Notes: generated from the sequence alone by a model not told the origin. Shown: positions 8,434 to 17,205, numbered from the stretch's first letter. The stretch is 64,000 nt of DNA from Rufibacter roseus (GCF_001647285.1 NZ_LRML01000011.1:80891-144890), one strand, 5' to 3'. Translations and numbers: made by a program.

Positions 8434-9627
8434 CTAGCTCTTCAGCACACCCAGCTCTCTGCCTACCTCTACAAAAGCATTGATGGCGCGGTCAATCTGT
8501 TCCTGCGTGTGTTCCGCCGAAAGCTGTACTCTTATACGGGCCGCGCCTTTGGCCACCACCGGATAGTAGAAGCCAATCACATAAATTCCTTTCTCCAGCA
8601 TTTTAGCCGCGAACTCCTGTGCCAAGGTAGCCTCATACAGCATGACCGGCACAATTGGGTGCACGCCCGGGCGAATATCAAACCCAGCCTCGGTCATTTT
8701 TTCCCTGAAGTACTTGGTGTTCCATTCTAAGCGGTCACGCAGCTCAGTGGTAGAGCTTAACAGATCCAGCACGGCCAATGATCCGCCCACAATGGCCGGA
8801 GCCAGTGAGTTAGAGAACAGGTACGGGCGCGAGCGTTGCCGCAGCATGTCAATAATTTCTTTTTTACCGGTAGTAAATCCGCCCATGGCGCCGCCCAACG
8901 CTTTACCCAACGTGCCGGTGATGATATCTACACGGTCCATTACGTTGTGGTACTCATGCGTACCGCGGCCAGTCTTGCCTATAAAGCCGGTAGAGTGCGA
9001 TTCATCTACCATTACCAGTGCTTTGTATTGATCTGCCAAATCGCAGATTTTGTTTAGCTGGGCAATGGTGCCGTCCATAGAAAAAGAACCGTCGGTGACA
9101 ATGATGCGGTGCTTGGCATTTTGGCTTTCCTGCAGTTTCGCCTCCAGGTCGGCCATGTCATTGTGCAGGTAGCGGAAGCGCTGGGCTTTACACAAACGCA
9201 CTCCGTCAATGATAGAGGCATGGTTCAGGGCATCTGAAATAATGGCACTTTGCTCATCAAACAATGGCTCAAACACGCCACCATTCGCATCAAAGGCTGC
9301 GGCGTATAAAATAGTGTCTTCGGTGCCTAAAAATTCCGCCAGCTTTTGCTCCAACTGCTTATGGATGTCTTGGGTACCACAGATGAACCGCACTGAACTC
9401 ATGCCGTAGCCATGGGTATCAATGGTTCGTTTGGCGGCCTCAGTAACCGCAGGGTGTGAAGAAAGACCCAAGTAATTATTGGCGCAGAAGTTCAGCACCT
9501 CACCTGTTTGCTGGGTTTTAATGGCAGCATGTTGCGGGGTGGTGATAATGCGCTCCTTTTTATACAATCCGTTCGCTTTTATTTCGGCTAGCTGTTGCTC
9601 CAGGTCGGGTTTTAAGGTTTCGTACAT
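8434..9627 (-). CDS. kbl: Glycine C-acetyltransferase (2-amino-3-ketobutyrate CoA ligase)
   Basis: The protein has 397 residues, the usual length for Kbl. It is a PLP enzyme of the alpha-oxoamine synthase family: the Schiff-base lysine is Lys242 in GTLGKALGG, with MVDESHSTG as the cofactor-binding Asp motif and FCANNYLGL near the N-terminus. It cleaves 2-amino-3-oxobutyrate with CoA to glycine and acetyl-CoA. The divergent neighbour at 10121 is an SDR-type threonine dehydrogenase that makes exactly this substrate, which separates Kbl from the close relatives BioF and serine palmitoyltransferase. A terminator lies just downstream. Confidence 0.92.
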   Translation of the reverse strand: MYETLKPDLEQQLAEIKANGLYKKERIITTPQHAAIKTQQTGEVLNFCANNYLGLSSHPAVTEAAKRTIDTHGYGMSSVRFICGTQDIHKQLEQKLAEFLGTEDTILYAAAFDANGGVFEPLFDEQSAIISDALNHASIIDGVRLCKAQRFRYLHNDMADLEAKLQESQNAKHRIIVTDGSFSMDGTIAQLNKICDLADQYKALVMVDESHSTGFIGKTGRGTHEYHNVMDRVDIITGTLGKALGGAMGGFTTGKKEIIDMLRQRSRPYLFSNSLAPAIVGGSLAVLDLLSSTTELRDRLEWNTKYFREKMTEAGFDIRPGVHPIVPVMLYEATLAQEFAAKMLEKGIYVIGFYYPVVAKGAARIRVQLSAEHTQEQIDRAINAFVEVGRELGVLKS

Positions 9628-10120
9628 ATCTCTGTAGTTATTCGTTTCAATCTATATGTTTGATAAAAGTCAATTAATGTATTAGCTGCAATTACTTCAA
9701 CATGGGCAGGAATTATTCCGCTTATCCGCTCCTTCGTCAGGAAGGATCTTGAAAACCAGACTTAAGCCTGTTCTTTTTTTCCTGAAGTACACAAAAAAAG
9801 TGGCATTCTCATCAGTTTCAAGAAGCCACTTCGGCTAACTAAAAAACTAATTATCTGCTCCTATTTCTGCCCGCTGAAAGAACTGTTTGGGTGCATTTGC
9901 GCGTATAGTTCATTCCAACGCCCAAAACAGCAGCAACCCTTCACCTGAAGGGGTGCTCTCATCACAGGTCTTTCTCGTCTTGGATATAAACTACCATAGA
10001 TGCTTTCAAAAATGATTCTACGGAAGAACTTACCCAGACAGATACAAAAGCCCCTAGGGCGCCTATATTTTTGGAGACGCGTAAAACTAACGTACATTTG
10101 TTTTTATAACAAGACCTTGC
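9628..10120. other. Divergent kbl/tdh control region
   Basis: A 493-base gap between divergent genes of one pathway. It contains a clear promoter toward tdh (10070-10100). A 78-codon open frame on the minus strand (9861-10097) has no recognisable features and is judged spurious. The kbl promoter must lie near 9640-9700, but no consensus was found. Confidence 0.5.
10070..10100 (+). promoter_or_regulatory. Bacteroidota-type promoter of tdh
   Basis: A TTTG at 10070-10073, a 19-base spacer and TACATTTG at 10093-10100 match the -33/-7 elements of the primary sigma factor in this phylum. The ATG follows 20 bases after the -7 box, leaving a short leader. Confidence 0.6.
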
Positions 10121-11086
10121 ATGATTACCTCTACCTCTGATACCATTTTAGTTATTGGCGCCTGCGGCCAGTTAGGCTCTGAACTAACCCTTGAGTTGCG
10201 CAAAATATATGGCAATGCCAACGTAATAGCCGCCGATATACAATTCCCGAAACAAGCAGATTTGCGGGAATCTGGCCCTTTTGAAATAATTGATGTGCTT
10301 ACACCCCAGCACCTCTCTGAGTTAGCCAGCCGCTATAAATTCACGCAGATCTACCACCTAGCTGCCATTCTTTCTGCTACGGGTGAAAAGAACCCTAAGT
10401 TTGCTTGGCGGCTGAACATGGATGGCCTCTTCAATGTACTTGATTTTGCGCTGGAGCAGGGAGTAAAAAAAGTGTATTGGCCTTCTTCCATTGCAGTTTT
10501 CGGACCTAACACACCTCGCTTAAATACTCCGCAGCACACCATCATGGACCCTAACACAGTGTACGGCATTAGTAAACAGGCCGGAGAGCGGTGGTGCAAT
10601 TATTACTTTGACAAATACGGACTGGATGTACGTAGCCTTCGCTACCCTGGCCTGATTGGCTACAAAGCATTGCCCGGAGGTGGTACCACAGATTACGCCG
10701 TGGATATTTTCCATCAGGCATTGGCCAAGGGCACTTACAAGTGCTTTTTGAGTGCGCACACGCGCCTGCCTATGATGTACATGCCCGATGCTATAAAAGC
10801 CACTCTTGATTTAATGCATGCCCCCGCTGAACAAATAAAAGAGCGGTCATCTTATAACCTGGCGGCCATGAGTTTCACGCCTGAGGAAATAGCCACCAGC
10901 ATACAGCGCCACTTCCCCGATTTCACCATTACCTATGACCCAGATGCCCGTCAGCAGATTGCCGACTCATGGCCACAAACCATTGACGACAGTGTTGCCC
11001 GTCAGCATTGGGGCTGGAGCCCTTCCTATGACCTGGACAGCATGACCGACGACATGTTGCTGCACCTGCGCCGGATAAACAACTAG
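10121..11086 (+). CDS. tdh: L-threonine 3-dehydrogenase, SDR/epimerase type
   Basis: The protein has 321 residues with the extended SDR fold. It shows NAD-binding GACGQLGSE near residue 13 and the catalytic YGISK (Tyr and Lys) near 148. The second half carries phrases typical of the epimerase-like threonine dehydrogenases: PGGGTTDYAVDIF, LPMMYMPDA, YNLAAMSFTPEEI and DSWPQTIDD. It oxidises threonine to 2-amino-3-oxobutyrate with NAD+. The product is the substrate of Kbl, encoded divergently next door, so together they turn threonine into glycine and acetyl-CoA. It is unrelated to the zinc-dependent Tdh of E. coli. A general sugar epimerase is the weaker alternative. Confidence 0.85.
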   Translation: MITSTSDTILVIGACGQLGSELTLELRKIYGNANVIAADIQFPKQADLRESGPFEIIDVLTPQHLSELASRYKFTQIYHLAAILSATGEKNPKFAWRLNMDGLFNVLDFALEQGVKKVYWPSSIAVFGPNTPRLNTPQHTIMDPNTVYGISKQAGERWCNYYFDKYGLDVRSLRYPGLIGYKALPGGGTTDYAVDIFHQALAKGTYKCFLSAHTRLPMMYMPDAIKATLDLMHAPAEQIKERSSYNLAAMSFTPEEIATSIQRHFPDFTITYDPDARQQIADSWPQTIDDSVARQHWGWSPSYDLDSMTDDMLLHLRRINN

Positions 11087-11165
11087 AGGAGTCGCGAGTT
11101 CTGAGTCCTGAGTCGCGAGTCTGGAAAAAGGTTTGGTTTAGCACAGCTTTTGAGTTCAAGGCATT

Positions 11166-11227
11166 AAACGGCCAGCGGCCCAGGCACTGCGTTTAAAAAT
11201 CCGCAGTGCCTGGGCCGCTGGCCGTTT
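11166..11227. repeat. Perfect 26-bp GC-rich hairpin
   Basis: The arm at 11166-11191 (begins AAACGGCCAGCGG) is exactly complementary to the arm at 11202-11227, with a 10-base AT-rich loop. There is no T-tract, so it is not a standard terminator. Confidence 0.85.
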
Positions 11228-11251
11228 CAGCGTGAGCAACGTAAGCACGTA

Positions 11252-11286
11252 TTGTTTTGGGGCTGTTTTTCTAAAAACAGCAAACA
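11252..11286. repeat. Intergenic palindrome, copy 3
   Basis: Arms TTGTTTTGGGGCTGTTTTT and AAAAACAGCAAACAA. The inner arm pairs exactly; the GGG block has no partner. It lies inside the composite element. Confidence 0.65.
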
Positions 11287-11334
11287 ATAGACACCGACTC
11301 AATACTCGCGACTCAGAACTCAAAACTCTAAAAG

Positions 11335-12063
11335 ATGATTGTAAATGCACATGAAAAGGGGTGGGAGATTATTTACCAGCAGGCGCATGCGCTGCTGGCA
11401 GCTGAGATAGGTTTTACATGGCTGCCCGACAAACGCCCGCTTTACTTTATGCAGACACTTGCTGCCATTGCCCAGCACGATGACGGGCAGAAAGACTGGA
11501 CTGGCAAATATGCTTTGACTCCGGCCGGGGCACCCGCCAATTTCACACAACTCCCTTTTTGCCTTGAACAGGCTCAGCAAGTCATGAAAGAAGCACGCTT
11601 TCAGGGCCGTTGGCGCTGCCTGTTAACCAGCATGCATCTTTCTTTTTTATATGAAGAGCTTAGGGGCCAAAAACAACTGTGGGACGAGTTTCTAGACCAA
11701 CAGCTAGCTGATCAGAAAAAATGGCGGCAACAAATGCGTATTAGTAAAGAACAGGCGCAATACGCGTATGACTTTATGCAATGGTGTGACCGTCTCTCCC
11801 TGATTCTCTGCCGCAACGAGCTGCCCGAAATGGAGCGTGCCCTGGAAATAAGCCACGGCCCCGACAAAATCAGATATGAGGTAAAGCAACTGCAAAACGG
11901 AACTGTGGCGGTACACCCCTGGCCTTTTGCTCAAAATTCATTTACGCTAGAGGTAGAGGCCCGGTACCTGACCCAACTACAGTTTACCAATGACCATGAA
12001 CTAGCCCAAGCCATGTGGCAGGCACCGGTGTTCCGGAAAGCATGGAATATAGAAAAAGGTTAA
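11335..12063 (+). CDS. DUF3891 family protein
   Basis: Function unknown. The 242-residue protein opens with GWEIIYQQAHALLAAEI and has AAIAQHDDGQKDW near residue 48, the conserved His and Asp region I associate with DUF3891. That arrangement looks like a metal site of an HD-like helical domain, but this is inference. There is no signal peptide or membrane segment, so it is probably cytoplasmic. Later sequence is rich in Trp, Gln and aromatic residues (MQWCDRLSLILCRNELP). It stands alone: the tdh gene upstream is separated by the composite repeat, and an outer-membrane protein follows 80 bases later. Confidence 0.6.
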   Translation: MIVNAHEKGWEIIYQQAHALLAAEIGFTWLPDKRPLYFMQTLAAIAQHDDGQKDWTGKYALTPAGAPANFTQLPFCLEQAQQVMKEARFQGRWRCLLTSMHLSFLYEELRGQKQLWDEFLDQQLADQKKWRQQMRISKEQAQYAYDFMQWCDRLSLILCRNELPEMERALEISHGPDKIRYEVKQLQNGTVAVHPWPFAQNSFTLEVEARYLTQLQFTNDHELAQAMWQAPVFRKAWNIEKG

Positions 12064-12143
12064 TAAACGCATAGGGGAATCAGACGGAACAGCTGTCATT
12101 AAAAGACATCAAACATTCCATTTCAACAATTTAATCCCTTTAC

Positions 12144-12782
12144 ATGCTTAAAAAATCTTTTTCTGTGTTGGCTCTGGCAATGGCCTTGGCTTTTCCTGCT
12201 TTTTCACAAACCAGCGGTACTGGTTTTAAACCCCAGACCGGCGACATTACCACCGAGGTGCAACTGAGCCTGTTCACAGAGAGCAGCACCATTAGATTAA
12301 ACCAAATTAGAGGCCGCTATTTCCTAAGCCCTACTTCCGCCTTCCGCCTGGGTTTAACACTTAACTCAGAAAACTATAAGGAGAACGATATAGAACGCAA
12401 CTATACCAATTTGGGCATTTCACCCGGCATTGAAAAGCACTTCGCCGGCACTGATCGCCTTTCGCCTTACATAGGGGCCCAGCTTAACGTCAACAAAGCC
12501 TGGTATGGGGAAGAAGGTCCTAACTACGAAGTAGAGAACGGCCATAGCAACGGTGGACAAGCTTTTGTGGGCTTAGGCTTAGGTGCCGTAGCGGGGGCAG
12601 ATTTTTACGTGGCGCCGCGCCTATACCTGGGCGTTGAGTTTGGCTATGGCTTTTATTACAACAGCTACAGCAAATCTGAAAGAATTGTGAACGGCAACAC
12701 CTCTACAGTAAGAGCAGAAAGCAGCTCGTTTGGACTGAGAGAAAACGTGCAATCTGGCATACGGGTGGGGTTTGCTTTTTAA
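12144..12782 (+). CDS. Outer-membrane beta-barrel protein
   Basis: A signal peptide ends at AFPAFSQ. The mature protein (about 190 residues) has alternating short strands rich in Gly and aromatic residues (RLGLTLNSENY, LGVEFGYGFYYNSYS) and ends in GIRVGFAF with a terminal Phe, as expected for a small OmpW/OmpX-size barrel. Its function cannot be read from the sequence. The start ATG follows CCCTTTAC directly, leaving little room for a ribosome-binding site. A hairpin lies just after the stop. Confidence 0.7.
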   Translation: MLKKSFSVLALAMALAFPAFSQTSGTGFKPQTGDITTEVQLSLFTESSTIRLNQIRGRYFLSPTSAFRLGLTLNSENYKENDIERNYTNLGISPGIEKHFAGTDRLSPYIGAQLNVNKAWYGEEGPNYEVENGHSNGGQAFVGLGLGAVAGADFYVAPRLYLGVEFGYGFYYNSYSKSERIVNGNTSTVRAESSSFGLRENVQSGIRVGFAF

Positions 12783-12790
12783 CTTCTTAA

Positions 12791-12815
12791 CTGCCGGGCC
12801 TATTTGGTCCGGCAG
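12791..12815 (+). terminator. Hairpin after barrel gene, weak terminator
   Basis: CTGCCGGGCC pairs with GGTCCGGCAG, with one G-T pair. No T-run follows, so termination is uncertain. Confidence 0.4.
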
Positions 12816-12855
12816 TATCATGTGTGCTAACCTCTGCGGCTTCTGCACGTTAGTA

Positions 12856-12872
12856 TAGGTTGGTACAACCTA
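12856..12872. promoter_or_regulatory. Dyad TAGGTTG-GTA-CAACCTA, operator-like
   Basis: Seven-base perfect arms with a 3-base spacer, ending 9 bases before the start codon of the thioredoxin-like gene. It could bind a dimeric regulator or fold in the RNA leader. No regulator is identified. Confidence 0.3.
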
Positions 12873-12881
12873 AATATAAGA

Positions 12882-13211
12882 ATGGCCCTTCATACTTCTT
12901 CAGATAGCGAGCTGCGAAACATCATTTTTGCAAAAGACCGGGTAATTGTCATGTTCAATGATGTTGAATGTGAAATCTGCAAAACACTCCTGCCAGCTTT
13001 TGAGAAGTTCTCTAATAATCCATCTTTCAAGGATATTACTTTTTTACACATGGATGCCGCTGAGAACCCGGTTTCCAGCAAAGAAGTAAAGTTAACCGGC
13101 ACCCCTTTCTTTGCCACTTACTACAAGGGCACTCTTCGTGACTGTGGTTTGTTGTCTAGTGAGGAGAAGGTAAGAAGACTGCTTGACACGCTGCTGGGCT
13201 ACAAAGATTAA
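12882..13211 (+). CDS. Thioredoxin-like protein with CEIC active site
   Basis: The protein has 109 residues, the size of a single thioredoxin domain. VIVMFNDVECEICKTLLPAF places a CxxC motif (CEIC) at the usual site, and TGTPFF supplies the cis-Pro loop. There is no signal peptide, so it acts in the cytoplasm if active. The active-site pair EI differs from the GP of classical thioredoxin and suggests another redox potential or partner. It is a lone gene after a small dyad, and the next gene begins 86 bases downstream past a palindrome copy. Confidence 0.75.
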   Translation: MALHTSSDSELRNIIFAKDRVIVMFNDVECEICKTLLPAFEKFSNNPSFKDITFLHMDAAENPVSSKEVKLTGTPFFATYYKGTLRDCGLLSSEEKVRRLLDTLLGYKD

Positions 13212-13251
13212 GCGTTTTTGAGCTGATTTCAGAAAAAGAGCACCAAAACAG
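13212..13251. repeat. Intergenic palindrome, copy 4
   Basis: Begins at the base after the preceding stop codon. Arms GCGTTTTTGAGCTG and GAGCACCAAAACAG pair imperfectly. Confidence 0.6.
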
Positions 13252-13296
13252 TTGTACCTTCTGCCTGCTTCACGGGTCATTATTTACCTTTACAGC

Positions 13297-14739
13297 ATGC
13301 GCGTATATTTCCGGTTTCTGCTTTTCTGTATGCTGGCCCTCTTGGGCCTGACATTGCCTTTCTCCTGCCAGAAATCCACCACTCTATCAAGCCTGTCATC
13401 TATTGCTCCGGCTAACTTTCATCCGCTGCCCGCGCGGCGGCTTTCTACGGTTACCTTACCTATCACCGTGCCTACATCTGTACTGGAGCAACAACTGAAT
13501 GCTCAAATTAGCGGGGTGCTGTACCAAGACGATGACATGGAGGCTGATGACCTGGCCGTGAAAGTTACTAAGGCGGGGCCACTTAGGCTGCGGGCAGAAC
13601 ATAGCAAGCTGTATGTAGAAGTACCCCTGCGGGTGTGGGCTAAAGGCCGATGGCAATGGAATGCCTGCGAGTGGTGTAAAAAGCTACAGAAAACCGAGGA
13701 AACAGAGTTTGATATGGTGGTACGTACCGAAAGCCGCCTGCAGGTAATGCCCGACTATACGTTAAAAAGCTATACCAACGGAGACTTTGCGTGGGGAGAC
13801 CGGAAACCTACCCTTTCGCTAGGCCCTTTGCGCATCAATCTGGCTCCCTTTATTGAACCACGGCTGCGGGGGCAGCTAAGTCCCCTTTTGCTGCAGATGG
13901 ACCGTGAACTGGAGCGGCGTGTTAACCTGAAAGCGTATGTGCAAGAGGCCTGGCAACAGCTGCAGCAGCCGTTAGAGCTTAGCAAAGACTACGGCGCCTG
14001 GCTTGCCATTGACCCGCAGGCCATTAGAATTACACCGCTGGAACTACAGAATAATCAGCTGCGCCTTCAGATAGGCATAGACGCCTTTTTGGGCGTAACC
14101 AGTGGTCAAAAGCCCAAAACACTCGTAAAGCCGCAACTTCCAAATTTTTCTCCGGCCCGCACGCTGCCCCAGGAAGCCAGCATTGAAGTAGCCACTGATG
14201 TGCCGTACCAGCAGTTGACTTTGTTACTTAGGAAAGAAATACAGCATAAGACGTTCCATTTTGAAGAAGGCAAACACCAACTAACCGTGCATGACTTGGC
14301 AGTGGCTGGCTCGGGCAGTCAGTTACGTTTAGAGCTTGAGGTGAGTGGTGTGGCTAAATCTGGGTTTATCACTAAAAAGTTTCAGGGGAAAGTGCATTTA
14401 GCAGGCACCCCGTACTTTGACGCACCCACTCAAAGCCTGAAGGTGCGTGGGCTAGATTTTGAGGTACAAACGCAAGACCAGTTAGTCAATACAGCAGACT
14501 GGCTTTTGCACAACAAATTCAGAAACCAACTAGAGGCACAATTTACGGTACCAGTGAAAGAGCAACTGGCTAGCCTTCGGAAATCTCTCAGCAACGGCTT
14601 AACAGAAAATCGCCTACATGAAAATGTAATTCTCAGAGGCTCACTACTATCCTTTGAACCAGATACCATTTTAGTGACACCAGCTGGTATACGGGCTCTG
14701 TTTCTGGCATCGGGCAGATTGGCGGTTGCGGTGCAATGA
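13297..14739 (+). CDS. DUF4403 family lipoprotein
   Basis: The open frame begins at 13252, but the ATG at 13297 gives a proper lipoprotein signal (MRVYFRFLLF... ending LPFSC). The mature protein of about 460 residues matches the DUF4403 layout as I recall it: an N-terminal segment with LPITVPTSVLEQQLNAQI, a middle part with LSLGPLRINLAPFIEPRL and a C-terminal repeat of the same fold (VQTQDQLVNTADWLLH). The fold is thought to be lipid-binding (BPI/TULIP-like) in this family; the role is unknown. A CEWCKK pair near residue 125 is notable in an exported protein. It is a single gene flanked by palindrome copies. Confidence 0.7.
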   Translation: MRVYFRFLLFCMLALLGLTLPFSCQKSTTLSSLSSIAPANFHPLPARRLSTVTLPITVPTSVLEQQLNAQISGVLYQDDDMEADDLAVKVTKAGPLRLRAEHSKLYVEVPLRVWAKGRWQWNACEWCKKLQKTEETEFDMVVRTESRLQVMPDYTLKSYTNGDFAWGDRKPTLSLGPLRINLAPFIEPRLRGQLSPLLLQMDRELERRVNLKAYVQEAWQQLQQPLELSKDYGAWLAIDPQAIRITPLELQNNQLRLQIGIDAFLGVTSGQKPKTLVKPQLPNFSPARTLPQEASIEVATDVPYQQLTLLLRKEIQHKTFHFEEGKHQLTVHDLAVAGSGSQLRLELEVSGVAKSGFITKKFQGKVHLAGTPYFDAPTQSLKVRGLDFEVQTQDQLVNTADWLLHNKFRNQLEAQFTVPVKEQLASLRKSLSNGLTENRLHENVILRGSLLSFEPDTILVTPAGIRALFLASGRLAVAVQ

Positions 14740-14767
14740 TGGATTGAGTAAGTAATTAAAATGCTTT

Positions 14768-14806
14768 TGTTTTGGGGCTCATTTTGAGAAATCAGCCCCA
14801 AAACAG
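14768..14806. repeat. Intergenic palindrome, copy 5 (best paired)
   Basis: TGTTTTGGGGCT and AGCCCCAAAACA are perfectly complementary over 12 bp. The G-C pairs here replace the A-T pair seen in most copies. Confidence 0.8.
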
Positions 14807-14981
14807 TTTTCCCTTCACTCGAAGACCGTTCATTCAGCTATTTATGTCTTCATTTTCCCGATTACCCACCTTCTAAATTCACTCCTTCACACATTCACAC
14901 CTTCACTCATTAATTTAACCAAAGGCAGGTATTCGCGTATCTTGAGAATCTACTCATTACTATATAGCAAATAACTGGCCT

Positions 14982-15947
14982 ATGGCTAAATATTCTACTA
15001 AAGGCATATTTAAACTGATCAAGAACTCTGCCTCAGAGTTTATGGCTAACAACTCACTGAGGCTGGCGGCGGCTCTTTCCTACAATACCATCTTCTCTTT
15101 ACCTCCACTCCTGTTCATAGTAGTAAGTGCCGCTGGTTACTTTTTCGGAGAGGAGGCTGTAAGTGGTCAGCTTTACACTCAGATAAGAGAAGTGGTGGGC
15201 GAAGAAGCAGCCGGGCAGGTACAAGAGCTCCTCAAAAACGTGCACTTGGAAGGTTCGAGCACCTGGGCCACCTTGATTGGGGTTGGTACTCTGATTTTTG
15301 CCAGCACTACCATTTTCGTTACGCTGCAAGAGTCTCTGAACCAGGTCTGGAATCTTAAGACAAACCCTAAGAACGGTATACTAAAACTGGTGAAAGACCG
15401 GCTTATGTCATTTGGTCTCATCTTAAGCATCTCGTTTCTGTTGCTAGTCAGTTTGGTTCTGACTGCCGTTTTGGGCGTGTTTACAGATTATCTGAAGCAG
15501 TTACTCCCAGGCATAGCGGTGTTCTTCATTTATTTGCTCAACATACTGGTGTCATTAAGTTTTATCACCTTGTTGTTTGCCCTTATCTACCGGTACCTGC
15601 CAGACGCTATCATCCGGTGGCGCGATGTATGGGTGGGCGCGTTTGTAACGGCTTTTCTGTTTGTGTTAGGCAAATTTCTGATTGGCTGGTATTTGGGCCA
15701 AAGCAACGTGGACAGCACCTATGGAGCCGCTGGCTCTGTGGTTATTCTACTGTCTTGGGTCTACTACTCTTCTTTGATTGTATTCTTTGGCGCTGAGCTA
15801 ACCCAAGAGTATGCCGATACTTACGGACAACCTATCAGGCCTAACCATAACTCCGTACGCATTGAGGTGCGCGAAGTGCCCCATGAAGAATCTGATGATG
15901 CCAAAGAAGGTCGCCCTCCAGCTGAGGGTCGGTTTAGAAAAGGATAG
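14982..15947 (+). CDS. YihY/BrkB-type inner-membrane protein
   Basis: The protein has 321 residues with about six hydrophobic helices. Family marks include LRLAAALSYNTIFSLPPLL near residue 26, ASTTIFVTLQESLNQVW near 105 and YGAAGSVVILLSWVYYSS near 250. The YihY/BrkB family sits in the inner membrane; transport of lipid or solute is suspected, and the old RNase BN name is wrong. The last 45 residues are charged and cytoplasmic. It is monocistronic: a palindrome copy begins 3 bases after the stop. Confidence 0.85.
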   Translation: MAKYSTKGIFKLIKNSASEFMANNSLRLAAALSYNTIFSLPPLLFIVVSAAGYFFGEEAVSGQLYTQIREVVGEEAAGQVQELLKNVHLEGSSTWATLIGVGTLIFASTTIFVTLQESLNQVWNLKTNPKNGILKLVKDRLMSFGLILSISFLLLVSLVLTAVLGVFTDYLKQLLPGIAVFFIYLLNILVSLSFITLLFALIYRYLPDAIIRWRDVWVGAFVTAFLFVLGKFLIGWYLGQSNVDSTYGAAGSVVILLSWVYYSSLIVFFGAELTQEYADTYGQPIRPNHNSVRIEVREVPHEESDDAKEGRPPAEGRFRKG

Positions 15948-15949
15948 TG

Positions 15950-15988
15950 TGTTTTAGCCTTATTTTACGAAAAACAGCCTGAAAACAG
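15950..15988. repeat. Intergenic palindrome, copy 6
   Basis: TGTTTTAGCC, TATTTTACGAAAAACA and CTGAAAACA. It is placed 3 bases after the yihY-type stop. Confidence 0.65.
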
Positions 15989-16022
15989 CCTTCTCATTAA
16001 GAAGATGTATTCAGGCTGTTGC

Positions 16023-16030
16023 TATCTTTG
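16023..16030 (+). promoter_or_regulatory. TATCTTTG -7 box
   Basis: An exact TAnnTTTG match 17 bases before the ATG at 16048. No TTTG was found at the -33 distance, so this is a partial promoter. Confidence 0.4.
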
Positions 16031-16047
16031 CGGCTCATTCTTCTTGT

Positions 16048-16311
16048 ATGGCCGCGGGCATCAAATACCTGGAGCTTTGGGTTTATAACCTTATGCGCTC
16101 CGTTTCCTTTTACCAAAGCTTATTTCGGCTTTTAGGCTGGAGTAAGCTCAATGAGTATTTTCTCGCCGCTGCTTCCCGTAACTCTCATCAGCTTGAAAAG
16201 CCCAATTCAATGGGGTGCCTTCTTGTTGAATTCAGTTACTCTGATCAATTTATTTTAAAAGTGGCGCTTGCCACTCAACAAAACTTTGCACCTGACGAAA
16301 AGCAGGAATAG
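16048..16311 (+). pseudogene. Shortened VOC (glyoxalase/bleomycin-resistance) protein
   Basis: The 87-codon frame begins like a VOC protein: IKYLELWVYNLMRSVSFYQ then LFRLLGW, the first beta-alpha unit. Its later part, LLVEFSYSDQFILKVA, resembles the final strand, normally like VDFxDPDGxxLEV, which carries the metal-binding Glu (here Lys). About 40 residues that should lie between are missing, and the DPDG turn has become YSDQ. The frame itself is open, so this looks like an internal deletion followed by decay rather than a frameshift. An intact -7 box is still present upstream. A small functional protein cannot be excluded. Confidence 0.5.
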
Positions 16312-16541
16312 TCTAAATTATCTTGTGCCCATAAACGTGATGCGGCTGCTCTCTGAGCACCTACATAGGTTAGCGGTATGAGAATAAACATCAGGCCAAT
16401 AGGGGTGATAGCAATTCTCGCTTGTCTTGTTAAAAGATAATAAAATCTATCAAAAGAACAGCAGCCAAAATCTCTGTTTTACCGTATTATAAGTACCAAT
16501 CCAAGAATTTCATTTTCTATATATAATATTTCTGTGCGGGT

Positions 16542-17201
16542 ATGCGGCGGCTTGTAGTGCTTTTCTTTCTTTTGCCTATATGGGTACACGGTGGCTGCCA
16601 AAGCAAGCAGGATGCCGATACGCCACGTGTAGCTGTAGCCGCCTTCAGCCCAAAAGCTAGTGCTCCTCCAAAAGCCACTTATCCGCGTAACTTTAACAAT
16701 ACGGCTAGCATGACCGCTTTTTATGAGCGGTCTGCAGTGTTGGAAGAAGAGCACCCCGAGATTAGAAAAGCATCTGATTTTATTGCTAATCCATTTCTAC
16801 CTGTGGCAGACCCATCGCTGCAGCAGTATCTGGCGCAAATAAAAACACGCTGCGCGCTAATGAAGGACCCCATTACCAACACGCATAACGCCCGCTACAT
16901 TGACACCCTGTTTCAGCTGAGTTTCGACTCCAGTATGGTGGAACTGTACTACCCCATGTACACCAAACGGTTTCTGCTATCTTTTGCCGACATCAAAAGC
17001 GCAAATCTTCCGCTAAAGAACGGCATAAAAGTAGGTACCACCCGCCATGAGCTGTTACAAAAGCTTCAGAACTACAAGCTCTTCATCAAAGAAGACAAGA
17101 ACATGGTAGAAGTCTGCGACTTTGAGCGTAATTCATGGCTCCGCTTCCAGTTAAGCAAAGGCAAAGTGAGCAGCATTCAGTATGAAGGCTACGTGGACTA
17201 A
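16542..17201 (+). CDS. Hypothetical lipoprotein
   Basis: Not recognised. A short signal ends in WVHGGC, a plausible lipobox, so the 219-residue protein is probably anchored in the envelope. A Pro/Ala-rich linker follows, then a compact domain with YIDTLFQLSFDSSMVELYYP and a closing GIKVGTTRHELLQKL segment. That segment resembles the small SmpA/BamE-like or PepSY-type envelope domains, but the match is too weak to name. The AT-rich stretch TATATAATATTTC just upstream may hold the promoter. It is a single gene. Confidence 0.55.
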   Translation: MRRLVVLFFLLPIWVHGGCQSKQDADTPRVAVAAFSPKASAPPKATYPRNFNNTASMTAFYERSAVLEEEHPEIRKASDFIANPFLPVADPSLQQYLAQIKTRCALMKDPITNTHNARYIDTLFQLSFDSSMVELYYPMYTKRFLLSFADIKSANLPLKNGIKVGTTRHELLQKLQNYKLFIKEDKNMVEVCDFERNSWLRFQLSKGKVSSIQYEGYVD

Positions 17202-17205
17202 AACT

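Larger units (their letters stand above)
11089..11331. repeat. Composite inverted-repeat element
   Basis: The word GAGTCGCGAGT occurs twice at the left (11089-11099, 11110-11120). Its reverse complement ACTCGCGACTC lies at 11304-11314, and the similarity continues as GAGTTCTGAGTC against GACTCAGAACTC. Between them lie a perfect hairpin (11166-11227) and one 40-bp-family palindrome (11252-11286). The element fills the whole gap between two genes. It holds no open frame, so if mobile it would be non-autonomous. Confidence 0.6.

Noticed and set aside
9861..10097. 78-codon open frame on the minus strand in the kbl/tdh gap
   Set aside because: Cys/Arg-rich composition with no motif or signal; it covers the tdh promoter and looks like chance.
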